Positions 42,201 through 54,700 of a stretch of DNA of 64,000 nucleotides are shown piece after piece (within the stretch, counting starts at the first letter, position 1; every line of letters starts with the position of its first letter). Made by a program: the position numbers and the translations under genes. The notes beneath the pieces are model-generated. The model was not told the DNA's origin. It saw only the letters and a list, made by a program, of their open reading frames with translations, and did no database searches. The DNA comes from Patagioenas fasciata (lineage: Eukaryota; Chordata; Aves; Columbiformes; Columbidae). The stretch covers positions 36,221,501 through 36,285,500 of the forward strand of contig NC_092526.1 of assembly GCF_037038585.1 (NCBI RefSeq), in the 5' to 3' direction.

Positions 42201-43744
42201 ACACCCAGTAAGGCGGATGATGGGAACACAGGTCAGGGGAGGATCGTTCTCGCCCCTACACGATGAAAACCCCAAGCAGCGGAACAAAGCAGATCCTGGC
42301 AGCGCAGGGGCTGCTGCACCCCAACTGGGTCTGAACGGGGTCCCCTCCGACATGAAGGAATTCGGTGATGTGGTGGGAGAACGTCCCCATCCCATCTGGT
42401 GCGTCCCTCACCAGCTCCACAGCATGTTTTCCCAAAGGGTTTGAGTTTTCCCTGGAGGGTTGCAGCAAAGCAAGAGGACATCTGCAAGCTCCCGATGCTC
42501 TCTGCAGACCTTAGACCCCACAGATGCCCCATGGTCCCAGAAACAGGGCCAAGCAAGGTGCCCTCTGGGCACAGCCAGGTATTCACAGGTGAGGGGCAGC
42601 TGCTCACAAATGACTCCTTCGGCATCCTGAGTGACCCCTTGTGAATGTTGCTGACCCAATTTACTAATGGAACCTAGTCCATGAGAGCTAGCAGGCAAGC
42701 TGGCCTTGCAGTGATACAGCCATGCTCTCCACTGACATGGATCAGAAGATAGAAAGCTTTTGGCTTAAGTTTGCTGATGTCTTTCTCCTGGCACCAGTCC
42801 ATGTTTCACTAGAGAGAAACAACCAGGGAAAGTGGTAGCTGACTCCTCTGCTTGTACTACCAGAGCAGACACAAGATTTGCACCTTGTCTCTGCTTTAGC
42901 TGTGCTGGATAGAGGATTTAGGAGATGATGGTGAGGATGATAGTCTACTAGCAGACCAAAAAGTTGCTTGTCCATGAGTTTGTGATGCTGCCTTTTAAGA
43001 CAACTCCTGGCTGCCTTGCGTTGATCACTGATGAGCAAGACCCCACTGTTGTCTGATGTGGGGACACAGGCAGCTGCCACAGCCAGTGACACTGGGTGGC
43101 TGTGCCTAACAGAGCTCTTCTGGAGACAGTCCTGCAGGTGCTGGGAGATGATGAGAGCAGCTGTGGTCAAGATGCACTTTGCAGTGCTGAGGTTTCTGCT
43201 TGGAGGCAGCTTTTGGATTACTTGAGGTACACTCATACTCGTGCTGGAACTGAGGTTTGCCCCGAGCACAGCACCAGTGCTCTGGGAAATGCAGGGATGT
43301 CTGTACTGGGAGGTGACCTGCACCTGAATCGCAGAAAACACAAGTCAGGTGGTGTTTGACTGAGCTGCTCCTGTGCATCTCAGGGGGCTGCAAGACATCC
43401 AAATAGCAGTTTTTGGGCCTGGCTTACAATTCTATCTGCACCAAACATGCTTCCAGCATCCTGCATCCTTGTCTGAGCCCTCTTGCCCACATGTATTTTT
43501 ATGAAGTTCGTGCCATGGTCAGGGGTTTTCCTTCTTTTTCTCAATACAGGAATCAGTGTGTGCTGATCAGCATAAAAAAATTACCAAGTATTCCTCTGCT
43601 CAGGACTGTTTTACCCATGCTCTTTCCCATCCCCTGGGTTTCCCTTGGCCATGGTGGTGGTGCTGGGAGGATGCTCTTGTGGGTTCTCAGGTTGGGGTGC
43701 TGGCCGGGCACCCCAGGGTGGTGAGATGTTGTACTGTCTTCCAG

Positions 43745-43826
43745 GTCCTCCCCTACCGCCTCTGCTGCTGACCACCAGCCCTCTGCCCCACGGCCTCCCC
43801 AGCCTGTCCCCTCTGCTCCTCCAACG
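43745..43826 (+). other. Exon-like island, in frame with the PCBP3 start
   Basis: Acceptor tgtactgtcttccag and donor CCAACG|GTGAGT. One frame is open throughout (27 codons, Pro/Ala/Ser-rich). If spliced to 62994 it runs in frame into the PCBP3 Met. Human PCBP3 has an isoform with an extra N-terminal segment before MESKVSEGG, but the residues here are not clearly homologous to it. It lacks its own ATG. Confidence 0.25.
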
Positions 43827-46800
43827 GTGAGTCGCAGTTTGGGTTTTTCATGCTTTTCAAATTTTTTTGGCAATTTGTCTGGGACCTGTTCTTCTTGTTG
43901 GGGACACCAGGTGGGGATACAGTTGCTACCTTGGAAGACATGGCAGCCATTCAGAGAGACATATCAAATATTGAGAGAGAAAAAACATGAATTCTGAAGA
44001 TGGCTGATCACTGAGAGAAGCTGTGCAATCTCCATCCGGAGAGCTTTTCAGGCCCCAAAACGATAAAGCCTTGAGCAGCCTGCTCTGATCTTAGTGCTGA
44101 TGTTGCTGTGAACAGCAGGCAGGACTCAACGCTTGACCTTGGGGGTCCCATGGGCTCCTCTCTTGCCAACGGGCTCCTTCCCAGGTCGCTGAGGATGAGC
44201 ACGGTGGCTGCTGAGTCACCATGAAGAGGAAGGTTTCCCCTTATAACACACAAGCTGCCCTGGCATGTCAAGAGCAGCACCAAGTCTGAGCGATGAGTGG
44301 GGCCTACAGCTCACCCATCCCACTGCCCGAGGAATATTTTGGGCGGTGGAGATGTTTTTCTGCCCTCTGGCACTCAGCTTATTAATGGCTCAGGCTGCTT
44401 GATTGATTTTATTGATGGGTAATGCATGCCCCAGTTAACTTATTGGGAGCAGCAGCAAAAATAAAGCAATAAAAATAACCCCATGCCCATGTCACGAAAA
44501 CGTGCTGGATGATTTCCATTGCTGTGGTGGTGTGATTTTTTGGATGAAGGAGACCCCTGGGTCATGGTCTCCCCATGGGGGCTGTTCCTGCAGCTGGGCC
44601 ACTGGGCTGTGGTCACTTGGGGGGTCTTGCTGGAGTCACATTCTGGAGATGCCCTCCTCCACGGCCTAGCTCTTCAGATGTCTTCCCTTGGTCAGTAGAT
44701 GCTGGGGCAGGACCTGTCCAAATCTGCTCTGAGTGCAGAGAAAAGTGTAGACAGGGCTTTGCTGCCTGCGCCATGGAAAACCTGAAGGTAATGCTCCTGA
44801 TGATTTTGAATCCCCCTACAATCCAAACCGTGTTGTATTTCTCTCTGAAATACGCTTTTCCTGGACGGTAAGCAGCTGTTGGGTGTCCTTCCTCCACGCT
44901 GTGCCTAATCTCTGCCGTGTACTGGTCTACAGGCTCGTGCCGCGGAGCCCCGGTTTCCACCCCGTGCTCAGCATGCCCTTTTCTGGTGCAACCGGACCCT
45001 CTGAGGAATCGCTCTGGAGCTCGAGGCCAGCCTGCAGGGTAAGGTAAGGTGAGCTCAGTCCCTTCCCAAATTCTAGCGAGGGGTCTTTGCAGCTGCACCG
45101 CAGTCTCCCTTAGGCTGTAAAACGCCTGCAGGGAGGATGTGGTTGGGCTCTACAGGCAGAGGTGCTGCTGCACCGCCGGGACCTGGCGCTGCGGGAGGGG
45201 CTACGCTGTGGTGTGGGCAAGAAAGAAAAGGGGGTTTTGCCCCCTGCACAGTGCAGTCCCGCTAACAGGGACCCTGTGAGGTGTATTTTGCTGCGGGGGC
45301 CTCTCTCTGCGAAGGTCCTTCATCTGTGCAGGTCTCCTGTCCTGCCACCTCTGCCGCCCACTTTCTGCCACGTTGGTCACAGGGGTCCATTAAAACCAGC
45401 TATGGAGCCAAGCTGGGCTGTATATAGATGGGGTCATTTTCATCAGCCATTCTGCTTTTGTTACTAAAATAGATCTGCTTTGGCCTGGGGCTCTCGCATT
45501 GTCCCAGGCATTGACTACTGCAAATGGACGGCGGGGCAACATTTTCCATTAGCAAAGAGGAGAACACGCATCTCTGAGTGAGAAGACAGCTCTGTAAAGC
45601 AGAAGTGTTACAGAGGCAGACAAACCCGCCTCTCTTCTCTCCCTTTGCTTTTGAAAGTGTTGCTAATCCTTGTTTTCTGCACCCAAAACCCTGGGAGAGA
45701 CCGGCCAGAGCAACACCCTATACCTGCAACAAGATGGTGTGTTTTGGATAAGGGATGGAGGGTTCCTCAGAGGAGCTGCAGGTGACCCAGTAAAGGGCAG
45801 CGAGTGTAGAAGTTGTCCAAAAACCTGCGAGGAGGCTTGTCCAAGGTCACTGGTGGTGTGGTGGGTAACAATTGTACCTGGTCTTGAGTGAGCGTCATCT
45901 GAGGTCTCTGCTGTCGCCATTTGCAGCTTCTGTGTGCTATTGTCAGCCTCTTACAAACACATCCATCCACTGAGAAGTTTCTTTTGGGGGTGGAGGGTGG
46001 CTTTGGCTTTCCTGCAAGTAGCTTGGAGGCCACGAGCTGAAGGAAGGGTGCCCTTGAGAAGACACCCCAGGAGGGCTCTGCATTTTCCCCAGTTTCTGGC
46101 AACCCCATGAGCACGACAGTTCTTGAGGAAGGGCTTCCCATAGCCAACGTGAGGAAAACCAGGGCATGGCCTTGCTGAGGGCAATGAGTGTCCAGCCTGG
46201 GACCAAGTCCCCAGACTGTCCTCCCACAAGCGCTCATAACCCCAGTCTGTCCAGGAAGTGGGTTTTATTCTCTGGCTTTAGTGAAGAGGCTTTTCTGCAG
46301 TAAGTGGTTATTAAAGCATTGTTTGGATGAACACGATGACATCCCGCAGCTCCTGCTTCCCTCCAGGAGGGTCTCCTGCCTGATTTTTCTGCCTTCCCAC
46401 ACTTCCTGTCCAATGCCCCCTCCCTTCTCCTAAGCCTGTGTACTGGCCCCTCTCCCTCATTCACAGGCAGGAGAGGAGCCTGGTGCCCAGCTCAGTGCAA
46501 GCCAGCAGCTTATGCCTCAAATTGCAAAGTATGGTTTCCATTTTAAATGCTAAGCCTCCTTCAAGGCTGTGTCTTGGACCTCTCACCCTATGGGATTTCA
46601 TCCTTTGAACTGAGAATGGATCCTGTATGTGTAGTACCATGACTATTTTGTAGAAAAACTACAGGTGCAGGAGACACCTGGAAGAGGACTCTGTTTTTGG
46701 AGACCACTTGGCACTGGGAAACTGCTGCTGCTTCATCTCACATCCAGACAGTGCGACAAGTGGTCACTGCTGGTGCTGTGGACTGGAGATGCTGTGGGGC

Positions 46801-48828
46801 AAGTAGGGTGCTGGGATGGGAAGTGTCCGTGCTGGCAAGGGGAAAGCTGGCCACAGCGTGACATGGGGCTGCGGGGTGGTGGGGACGTGCCCGCCAGTGA
46901 CAAACGATTTCCCAGTTTGACCCTTCTGCTTAATCTGAACTTGAAGGTGAATGAGCAAAGCTGGCGGCATCGATCTGGGATGCGGCTGACAAGCGCCGTG
47001 CCCTGTGGAGAGCTTGGCCCGCAGCACCGGGTCCCTTTCCCACCATTTTTTTTCCTGCCTCCCCTTCACGCCTTTCCAAAGCCATCAGTCAGCGTGGGGT
47101 TCAGCATGGCCCCCCACGCCGCCAACTTTGCTGGGGGCCAGGGAGATGCCATACAGGCGCTTGCAGAGAGCTGTACTGCTGTCTGATGGGCTTCTCCCAG
47201 TCACAGCTGCCTCTCCACTGCTGGTAAGCCAGGCATCTGCCTGCTGTCAGCTCGGGGGTACAGGGAGGCACATGCTAAAGGCGTTGGCACCAATAAAACC
47301 CACGCTGTGTGCCAGGAGGCACGTTTCTTACAGGTAATGAATTTGTCTGCCAAGCCACACACTGGTCTTCCTGACGCAAGGGGTCTGATGTCTGAACAAG
47401 CAGTGATGTGTTGATGATGCTTAATTCAGACTCAACCTGCAGAGCAAAATGTAACTTGGAAGCATCTCCATGCTGCTCTTAAGCCTTTAGATAAAATGCC
47501 GTATGAACTCACCAATTTTATTTCTTTGACCAGTTGTGTAACAAAACCTGAATATAGGTTGGAAACCTAGGACTTGCCTTGGCTAATACGTAGAAAGCTC
47601 TTTTAAGGGAAAAGAAAGGTGATGTGCCTTCCCTCAACATCTTCTGTGCTTTAGCCACAGATTTTCTGCAGCTGAAAATAACAAACCATTTTAATCTAAG
47701 TATTGCTTGTTCTGATCTTTTAATCCAGCTTGCTTTCTATCGACAGAGCAGCCTAAAATTATATCTCTGCCTGCCTCTCTATTATATAATTATTCAGAAG
47801 ATTACTGGGGAGCCAGCTGTAGTTGGGCATCTCTGGGGAAGGATGAGGGGCTGTGAACAGGGAGCTGCAGGGCTGGAACATGGGGGGTTTCTTCTCTCCT
47901 TTGCACGCTGACCATCACAAAACACAGGAGGGGAGAGCAGTGGGCTGAGCAGTTTTGGCTGTGCCCGTAGCTTGCCTTTCAGTGTGGCAAGTTTGTCCCT
48001 CAGCTTGTATTTGTTGGAATAAAATGCCCCATTGTCTGGCTGGTGGCTGGAGAAGTATGACCCCCTGAGCCAAAGGATTTCAGGTGAAGCTCTGCACTTC
48101 TCTACATGGTCTGGGGTCTTCTATGGCTGTACTTTTGTATTTGGCCTTGGGAAGGACCTGGAAATAGAGACTGTACTCCTGATGCCTCCTGTCCCCCTGC
48201 AGAGCTGTGGGTGGGGGAACAGCCGTGATGGAGAACAAGCGGCCAGGTTGGGATGTGGTGGTAATGCCCAAAAGGCATGGAGGTGGCCAGAGCTGTGTTT
48301 TCTCACCAGAGCCCAAGCTCAGCTGGTTCTTTGAGAAACCTCAGGTATTACTCTGGGATACAAAGGGTTCAAGCCCTTGGATGATAAGGGACAGCTGCTC
48401 TGCAGAAGTAGCATCACTGAAATTCAAGGGTGGATGCTAGAGGTATGTTCATCTGGGGCTTTCCACTGGCAGGGGTGGTGAGCAGGTGTATCACTGACAC
48501 AACGAGATGGCACAGCTGAGGGATTTACTGGGGGGAGACTCAGGTTGCCAGAAGAATGCAGATTCTGAGTGGCATGACCTATGGGCTTGACCTTTGATGG
48601 GAAAAACAAGAAGATGTCTTGGGCTTCAAAATTTCCTTTTCCTTTCCCCAAACTTTGTGTCCTGCCCTGATGGGCTGGTACCTGTGGCTACTGAGGAAAG
48701 GACAGAAGCTGCTATGCCTGTGGACCATGACCGGCTGGGATGTGGTGGTTCAGAGCCTCTGTCCCCTGAGAAAGACAGAGCTGGGGCAAGGATGGACCCC
48801 AGCACCAAAGTCAGACACTGGGAGCTGT

Positions 48829-48876
48829 GGCTTGCCTTGCCTTGCTCCAGGGCACTTGCCTTGCCTTGCCTTGCAC
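48829..48876. repeat. Short (CTTGC)n repeat
   Basis: ttgccttgccttgc units in two clusters separated by tccagggcac. Simple repeat. Confidence 0.6.
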
Positions 48877-49801
48877 TGGGTCTCCAGGGCAGAACATCCC
48901 CAGAATTGTGCTGTCTTTTGGGTGTGATGAGTATCTGTGGGGGAACACTTTGAAATGCCCTTTGAGCCCAGCATGGCCGTGTGGTGGTGGGAGCAGGAGA
49001 TGCACACTGGGGTGCCACACTCTCTCCACTGCGCTTGGTCTTTCTTGCAATAAAGCTGTTTCGGCAGACCCTCTGCCTCCAAAGCAGGAGCCTTGTCCTC
49101 TCTTGGAGCAGCTGATCGGTGCAACCGCTGTGCATTTAGCTGGGAGGACAGTGGAGGATGGGATCAGGCTGGGAGGGGGGGCGTCAGGAGCAAAGCAGGG
49201 GGCATGAGATAATTTTTTTAGTGATGAAGCAGTTGTAACGCATCCCTTTCCTCTGAGGCTCAGGGAGCCAGCTGAGCTCTGGGGTCTGCAGCCAGAGCTT
49301 CAGCCTGGTCTTTCGCTCCACCACGGCCAGCTCTGGGATGGAGGGTTTAGCACAGCCCATCACCTGCAACCAAATGTGCTGCTCTACATCCTCCTGGAGG
49401 CTCCAGAGCAGGTGGGCACCACTGTGCCAATACCCTGATAAAGCATCTCCAAATTTCCCCATGCAGGCAGGCAGCACCCCAGTGCTCGTCTCCTACCCGA
49501 GCTCCTATCTCCTTCATGTTGAATGCATTGGCTGGTTCGCCCTCATCGCCTCAAGGCAACCTGATTTGCTCAGTGGCCTTTAAACAAAAATTAAAAAAAA
49601 AATCAAAGCCCAGTGAAATAACAAGAACATCAGTGGTGGGTGCGTCCCCCTTTCCAGCAAATGGAGGGATTTGGGAGAAAATGGGTCACGTGCCCTTCAT
49701 CCCATCCCACGTGGTGGCTCTCCCAGGGCCAATGAGGTTCGGAGCCCTCTGCGCCGTACAGCAAAAAAAAAATCACTGGGATTTTTTTTTCCCCCCCGTA
49801 G

Positions 49802-49892
49802 CATTTTTCATCCTTTCCAAACGTGAAAAGACTGGCCATCTGTCCGGACCCCCCTCACACCAAATCGACGCTAAAGCGGCTCTTTGGGGAAG
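49802..49892 (+). other. Exon-like island (91 bp) at the edge of an AT-rich block
   Basis: Preceded by one of the strongest pyrimidine tracts in the region (ttttttttcccccccgtag) and closed by GGGAAG|GTAAGA. In the frame leading into PCBP3 it has a stop, so it could only be 5' UTR or lncRNA. Confidence 0.25.
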
Positions 49893-49899
49893 GTAAGAA

Positions 49900-51520
49900 G
49901 ATTTAAAAGGTTGTGTTGGTGGAAGACCACCTGCCGCGTGCAACTTTTCCTATGGATGGAAATGAGGGAAAAATCACTAAATGAGTTGGGTCTGGGACTC
50001 CAGTTTGTGTTAAAAGAGCATTGAATGCTTAAGAGCTGTCTTAAGTGAGTCTGTTGTAGAGGAAATTTAAGTCCGTGTCGGAGGGAGATGGGATTATGGG
50101 AGAAATAGGTGCGTGAGGAAGGGGGTCAGCTTAAGTTAACGGCTGCTCCTCAAGTCTGTGCTATAAAATATTTGCAAAAATATTTTTGCAAAACTTCTTG
50201 TGTTTTTGGTTGTATTTGCAAAATTGTTTAGCAAAATGGTTGTTCTGTGTTCTCGTGTGTGCTGTATTTTGCTAAAATTCAGTTTTGCCCGTGTCTTGCG
50301 GCTAATGCTGAAGATTGTGTCTCTGGGCAAGGAAGTGTCCATCTCCGCGTAAACCAGAATTTTCAGCCATTCCTAATTTGTGTGATTTACAGTGCAGGTT
50401 TTGGACAGTATTGTTTATGTATGTGTTTGGGGTGGAAATAATGCAAATCGAATTGCCTTAAAGAAATTGCTAGTGAAATAATGTAGATGTTAATCACGTA
50501 ATAGAACCCCCAACCCTATTTGATTTGATTTTTACCTTTTCATTCTATTTGCATTAGTTTTTTTATCTTGTGCTGGGGAAATTCTGAGAGGGGAATACCT
50601 TTTATCGTGAGGCTCGCTTTGTTTTCTTTTTGGTTCGCCTTCAGGTACCCATTTTACTCAGGGTGGCTAAATTCTTTCTGATACCATCGCATTTCTGTTG
50701 CATTTTCTTTGGTTGCACCATTGCTTTATAAGTATAACAGTGAAAATTTAGTTGCAAAGGTTATGAAGGACTTAAATGCTGTTGAAATCAGTGCCAAAAT
50801 ATCATAGCTTTATTATAAAGGGAGAATGTTCTCACATGTATTTTTCTGGTGATCTGGGTTTTCTGGGATAATATGATTTTTGTGTGAGCCGTATTAGAAA
50901 ATCTTATTTTATTAGTCAAAAGTCACGTTCAGCTTAAAAATAAAACAGAAAGAGTGGGTCAAGGGCATTGTGTTTAAGTATCCATAAAATGATTGACCTT
51001 TGTTTTGACAGATGCAAAGACAGATGCTAGCCTGCATTTTGATGCAGAAACCAAACCCTGAAAAAGGCAAATTTTCCTAATATCTGGGGTTTCCTTTTTA
51101 ATATAGAATTCCAACATGATTCTGTAGTATTTCTGAAGCTCTTAATCTCAGACTATCTCCCTCTTTTATGGATTTATATAAACATTTTTAGTTTTCTCAG
51201 ATACAAAAGCAAATTTGAAATTCTTTCTTCCTGAGAAATAACTGTAAAAAAATATTATTTTAATCTGGCTGAATTAAGGCGACATTTCTTTCTGAAGAAA
51301 ACTGATCATTTTGGGGTGGGGGAAAAAAGGCTACGGGTGAAGACCAAGGGGAAAAAAAACCCAAAACAATCAACAAAAAACACCACCACCTCTTTAAGTG
51401 TTTTCGGCATTATTTAATGTTCATATTGCAATAGGTGCAAATTCTGCCTTCAAAACGCCTTGGAGAAGTTGTGGGATTTTAGCATGAAGGATCAGAAAAT
51501 AGGAATACTGTCATAATTGG
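49900..51520. other. AT-rich island in a GC-rich region
   Basis: About 1.6 kb that is clearly AT-richer than its flanks. It holds a near-perfect 22-bp palindrome at 50171-50192 (core TGCAAAAATATTTTTGCA), repeated TTTGCAAAA motifs up to 50225, and two POU octamers. It could be an enhancer, a conserved non-coding element or old unrecognised repeat. No coding sequence seen. Confidence 0.5.
50441..50448 (+). promoter_or_regulatory. POU octamer ATGCAAAT
   Basis: Perfect octamer. Further perfect copies on either strand lie at 50547-50554, 51915-51922, 54781-54788 and 57438-57445. Function is unproven. Confidence 0.35.
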
Positions 51521-51690
51521 TGGCATGGGTTGTGTGGAGCGGGCAGAGCGAACTGCCTCTGCAGTGGCCAGCACTGATTTGAGGTGGAAGCAGAGGGGTC
51601 CTGGGTGCCCGCATGGGGAGATGTTCCCCACCTTGTGGGGTGTTCTTACCCTCTGTGGTTTGGTGATCCCAGGGCTGCTTTTCTCAGGCC

Positions 51691-51715
51691 ATGGTTATTG
51701 TTATTATTATTGTTT
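51691..51715. repeat. Short (TTA/TTG)n repeat
   Basis: ttattgttattattattg and a following T run. Simple repeat, no function implied. Confidence 0.6.
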
Positions 51716-54700
51716 TTCCTCCAAGTCATGCACCCGCTTGGAAAACTGGCGCTTGCTCTGCGGCAAGAGGAGCGGGCACCTTGCTGGCAGCACGGTGCTG
51801 GCCAGCGTGGCTCGTGGCGGCAGAGGGGCCCATGCCCAGCACAGCGGGGTGAGCCCGATCCCACTGGCAGCAGAGCACTTCCAGCCCCAGCTCCGATCTG
51901 TAGCAAAGCGACGCATTTGCATTTGGTGAAGCAGAGGATGCTTTCCCGGCTCCAGGACATGCAGCGTGGGGTGGCATGTCTGGCACGGAGTCCCCATTCC
52001 TGCAGCGTGACTGTGGGTAGCAGCCTTCATAGCTTGAGTTTTCCAGGCCTCTGCAGCTGCTTTTTGGCCAGCTGAAATGGAAAGTGAATTTAAATGCTTC
52101 CCCAGTGGGCGAGGGCTGTCCCCATCCCTTTAGTGAGCTTCTTCCAGCCTCTTGCCTGGTCGTGTTGCTGTGGCTGCACACACAAGAGTGGTTTAGTTTC
52201 TTTGTTTTATTCAGGCTTTGCTAAATGAGCTGGCAGAAGGCAGTGGGTGTCAGCGCAGGGTGTCCTGGTGACACCAGACCTGCCAAACCCCACGGATGCA
52301 CCATCCATCAGAGCTGCCACGGTACCACCCGCCAGCGGCAGAGGCAACTCAGGGTGTCGGTGCCGTATCCCACCCTGGATTTCAGCAGAGACCCACAGCC
52401 CCATGGGGATGGGACCTCTGCTATGGCCGTGCCCTCGCAGCCAGGAACAGGTTTGGGGACAGGGGTGCTCGTGACCCTTTCCCCAGCAGCCGCGATTCCC
52501 AGCCAAGCAAAGTCACTGATTCCCATGCCGGTGCGTTTTGCTCAGTGTTTAGACCCGAGGTTACAGAGGACCTACCACGGGGAGGAGGAGAGAGAGGAGA
52601 AGGCGGCTCTCCTTGATTTTAATCGGGGTTGAGGTTTAGCTGAAGTGAAAACAGATCGGGAGTGACAGTTTTGGAGCCTGCTGTCAGGGTCTGAGCGCGG
52701 CGTGGCAGCGATCCACCCCCAGCCACCAAGGGCCCCTGTCCTCCTCCTCGCTGGCCACAGCCGGGGAGAGTGAGCATGGGACGGGGACCGTGCAGCCTGG
52801 CTCCACCGCCAGCGTGGCTGCTGGCTGGCTTTGTCACACTGCGTCCTCCTTGCTCTTCCTCCAGGCAGGAGGACATGGCCTTGTGGTGGCCACTGAGCGT
52901 GGACTCAGCCCCCGCCTTCTCCAGCTCTGTGCAAATGGATACTTGAAAAGAGGAAGGATGGGATTAGCGCAGCATCCTGACCGATCTGCTCGGTCCTGAG
53001 CAAGCAGTGCCGGGTTGTGTCTCCAGAGCAGGGAAGAGGTCCCAGGGGTCTCCCTCCCCATGTCTCCTGTCAGTGTCTCATTCCCAAAGAGCATCTATGG
53101 CCAGGGTGAAAGTCATGGGTTTAGGCTTGTGCAGAAATGGCATAGGCAGAGCTCTGGATCCAGCCCCGAACCTGGAGGAGCTGGGATTTATTGAGCCGGG
53201 CTGGTTGTGGCTTCTCCGTTGGTCTCACACACATTTTGCATGGAGGGGACAAGCAGAGTGATGTTGTACCCAGTCTGTCCCTTATGTCCCCACCATGAGG
53301 GTGTGGAATGAGAAGACTTGGCTGTTTGCCCATCCTTGGTTCAGGAGGGGCTAGGACCTGCCCCAGCTTCTTTGAGTGGTTCGGTGTCATTCACAAGAGC
53401 AGCCCCAGTGCTCCCGATCTTTCATCCTGCACAGCCTGGCATTGGGCTGTCATCTACTTAAAAAATAAAATAACCAGCTAAATCAGTTGGGTTTTGTAGA
53501 GACTGAAAATGGTCAAAATAATAGGCTCCTTGCCCATCTTGACCTGGCACCTCCTATTTGCTGCCGTGCGGTCCGGGTCAGTCTATCTGTCCGTCCACCA
53601 GCACCTGGAGAGAGCCCTCCAGGGTAGCCTGTGCGCTGCAAGCCTTGTCCCTGTTTCCAGGGATTAAGAGAGAGAAGCAGAGACGGGATGAGATGAGGCA
53701 GTAGATTGCTTTGCTCTCGGGATGAAGGGATTTGTGGACTGCCCCCAGATCAGTAGATTGAAAACGGAGGGAAATTATTGGGATGATGCTGCCTGCGGGA
53801 TTAAAGCCAGAGCAGCCAGCAGGCTGTGGCAGAGGGGGGATCATGGGTGAGGGCACTGTGGGGTGCCTGCTGCTCGGAGCTGCAATGAGGTGCTCCTGGG
53901 TACATCCTCATCTGTTTCGGAGGATGCACTGGAAGCAGATGCCCCCCAGCCCCGGCTCTCCAGGGTGCCTGAACGGGTGTGCAGCATGATGGGCCAAGGT
54001 GGAGGGAGGGATTAGAGGACAGGAGACCTCATCCCTGATGGCTACATCATGAAAAACAGTGGCAGTGGGGGGAGGTTGGTGCCTGCTTTGCAGGTGTTGC
54101 AGCCACGTATGCATCTGTGCAGCAGTGGTGTAGAAAGAGCAGGGACAAAAGTCTTGTGCTGGTTAAGTCCATTCAGCTCTTTTAGCTGAGGACTGAGTTA
54201 CCCGGAGGTGATGGTTGAGGGTGTGCAGTGTCTGGCACAGCACCGGGATAAACATACCTGTTGCTTTTTGCTTTCTTGAGGCCTCGGAGGTGCTCTCTCA
54301 GCTGTCCCTCCAGTTGAAAGGATACCAGGAGAGTGCCTGGAGCTCTTTGCAGAGCTGTGCCCTCTCGTCTCCAGCCGTTTTTCCTCTGAGGTCTACCTAT
54401 GGCCATGAGCACCCTTTTTTGGGTGTCCTTTGGCCTTCCTCAGAAAAACTGCACTTAAAAACAGGCACTGCTATCTGTTTGTCTCATCTCTTGATCTCTG
54501 GAGGGGTGCGCTTCTGATGCTAGCTGCACTGGCATCTCTTACGCAAGACACAGCTCCTTCAGAGCTGATGCACAGCCCTGGCAGAGCATCCTGGGGGCAT
54601 CTGTGGAGGTATCTCCCAGAGCAGGTGGTGCCTCCTGGCTCCTGTTCCTTAGCCTCCGGCTGGGGAAAAAAAGAGAAGACTAAATTGGGTGCATCCCTGA

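Noticed and set aside
46665..47186. A 173-codon plus-strand open frame in the PCBP3 upstream region
   Set aside because: Random-looking composition, no splice context and no homologue recognised.
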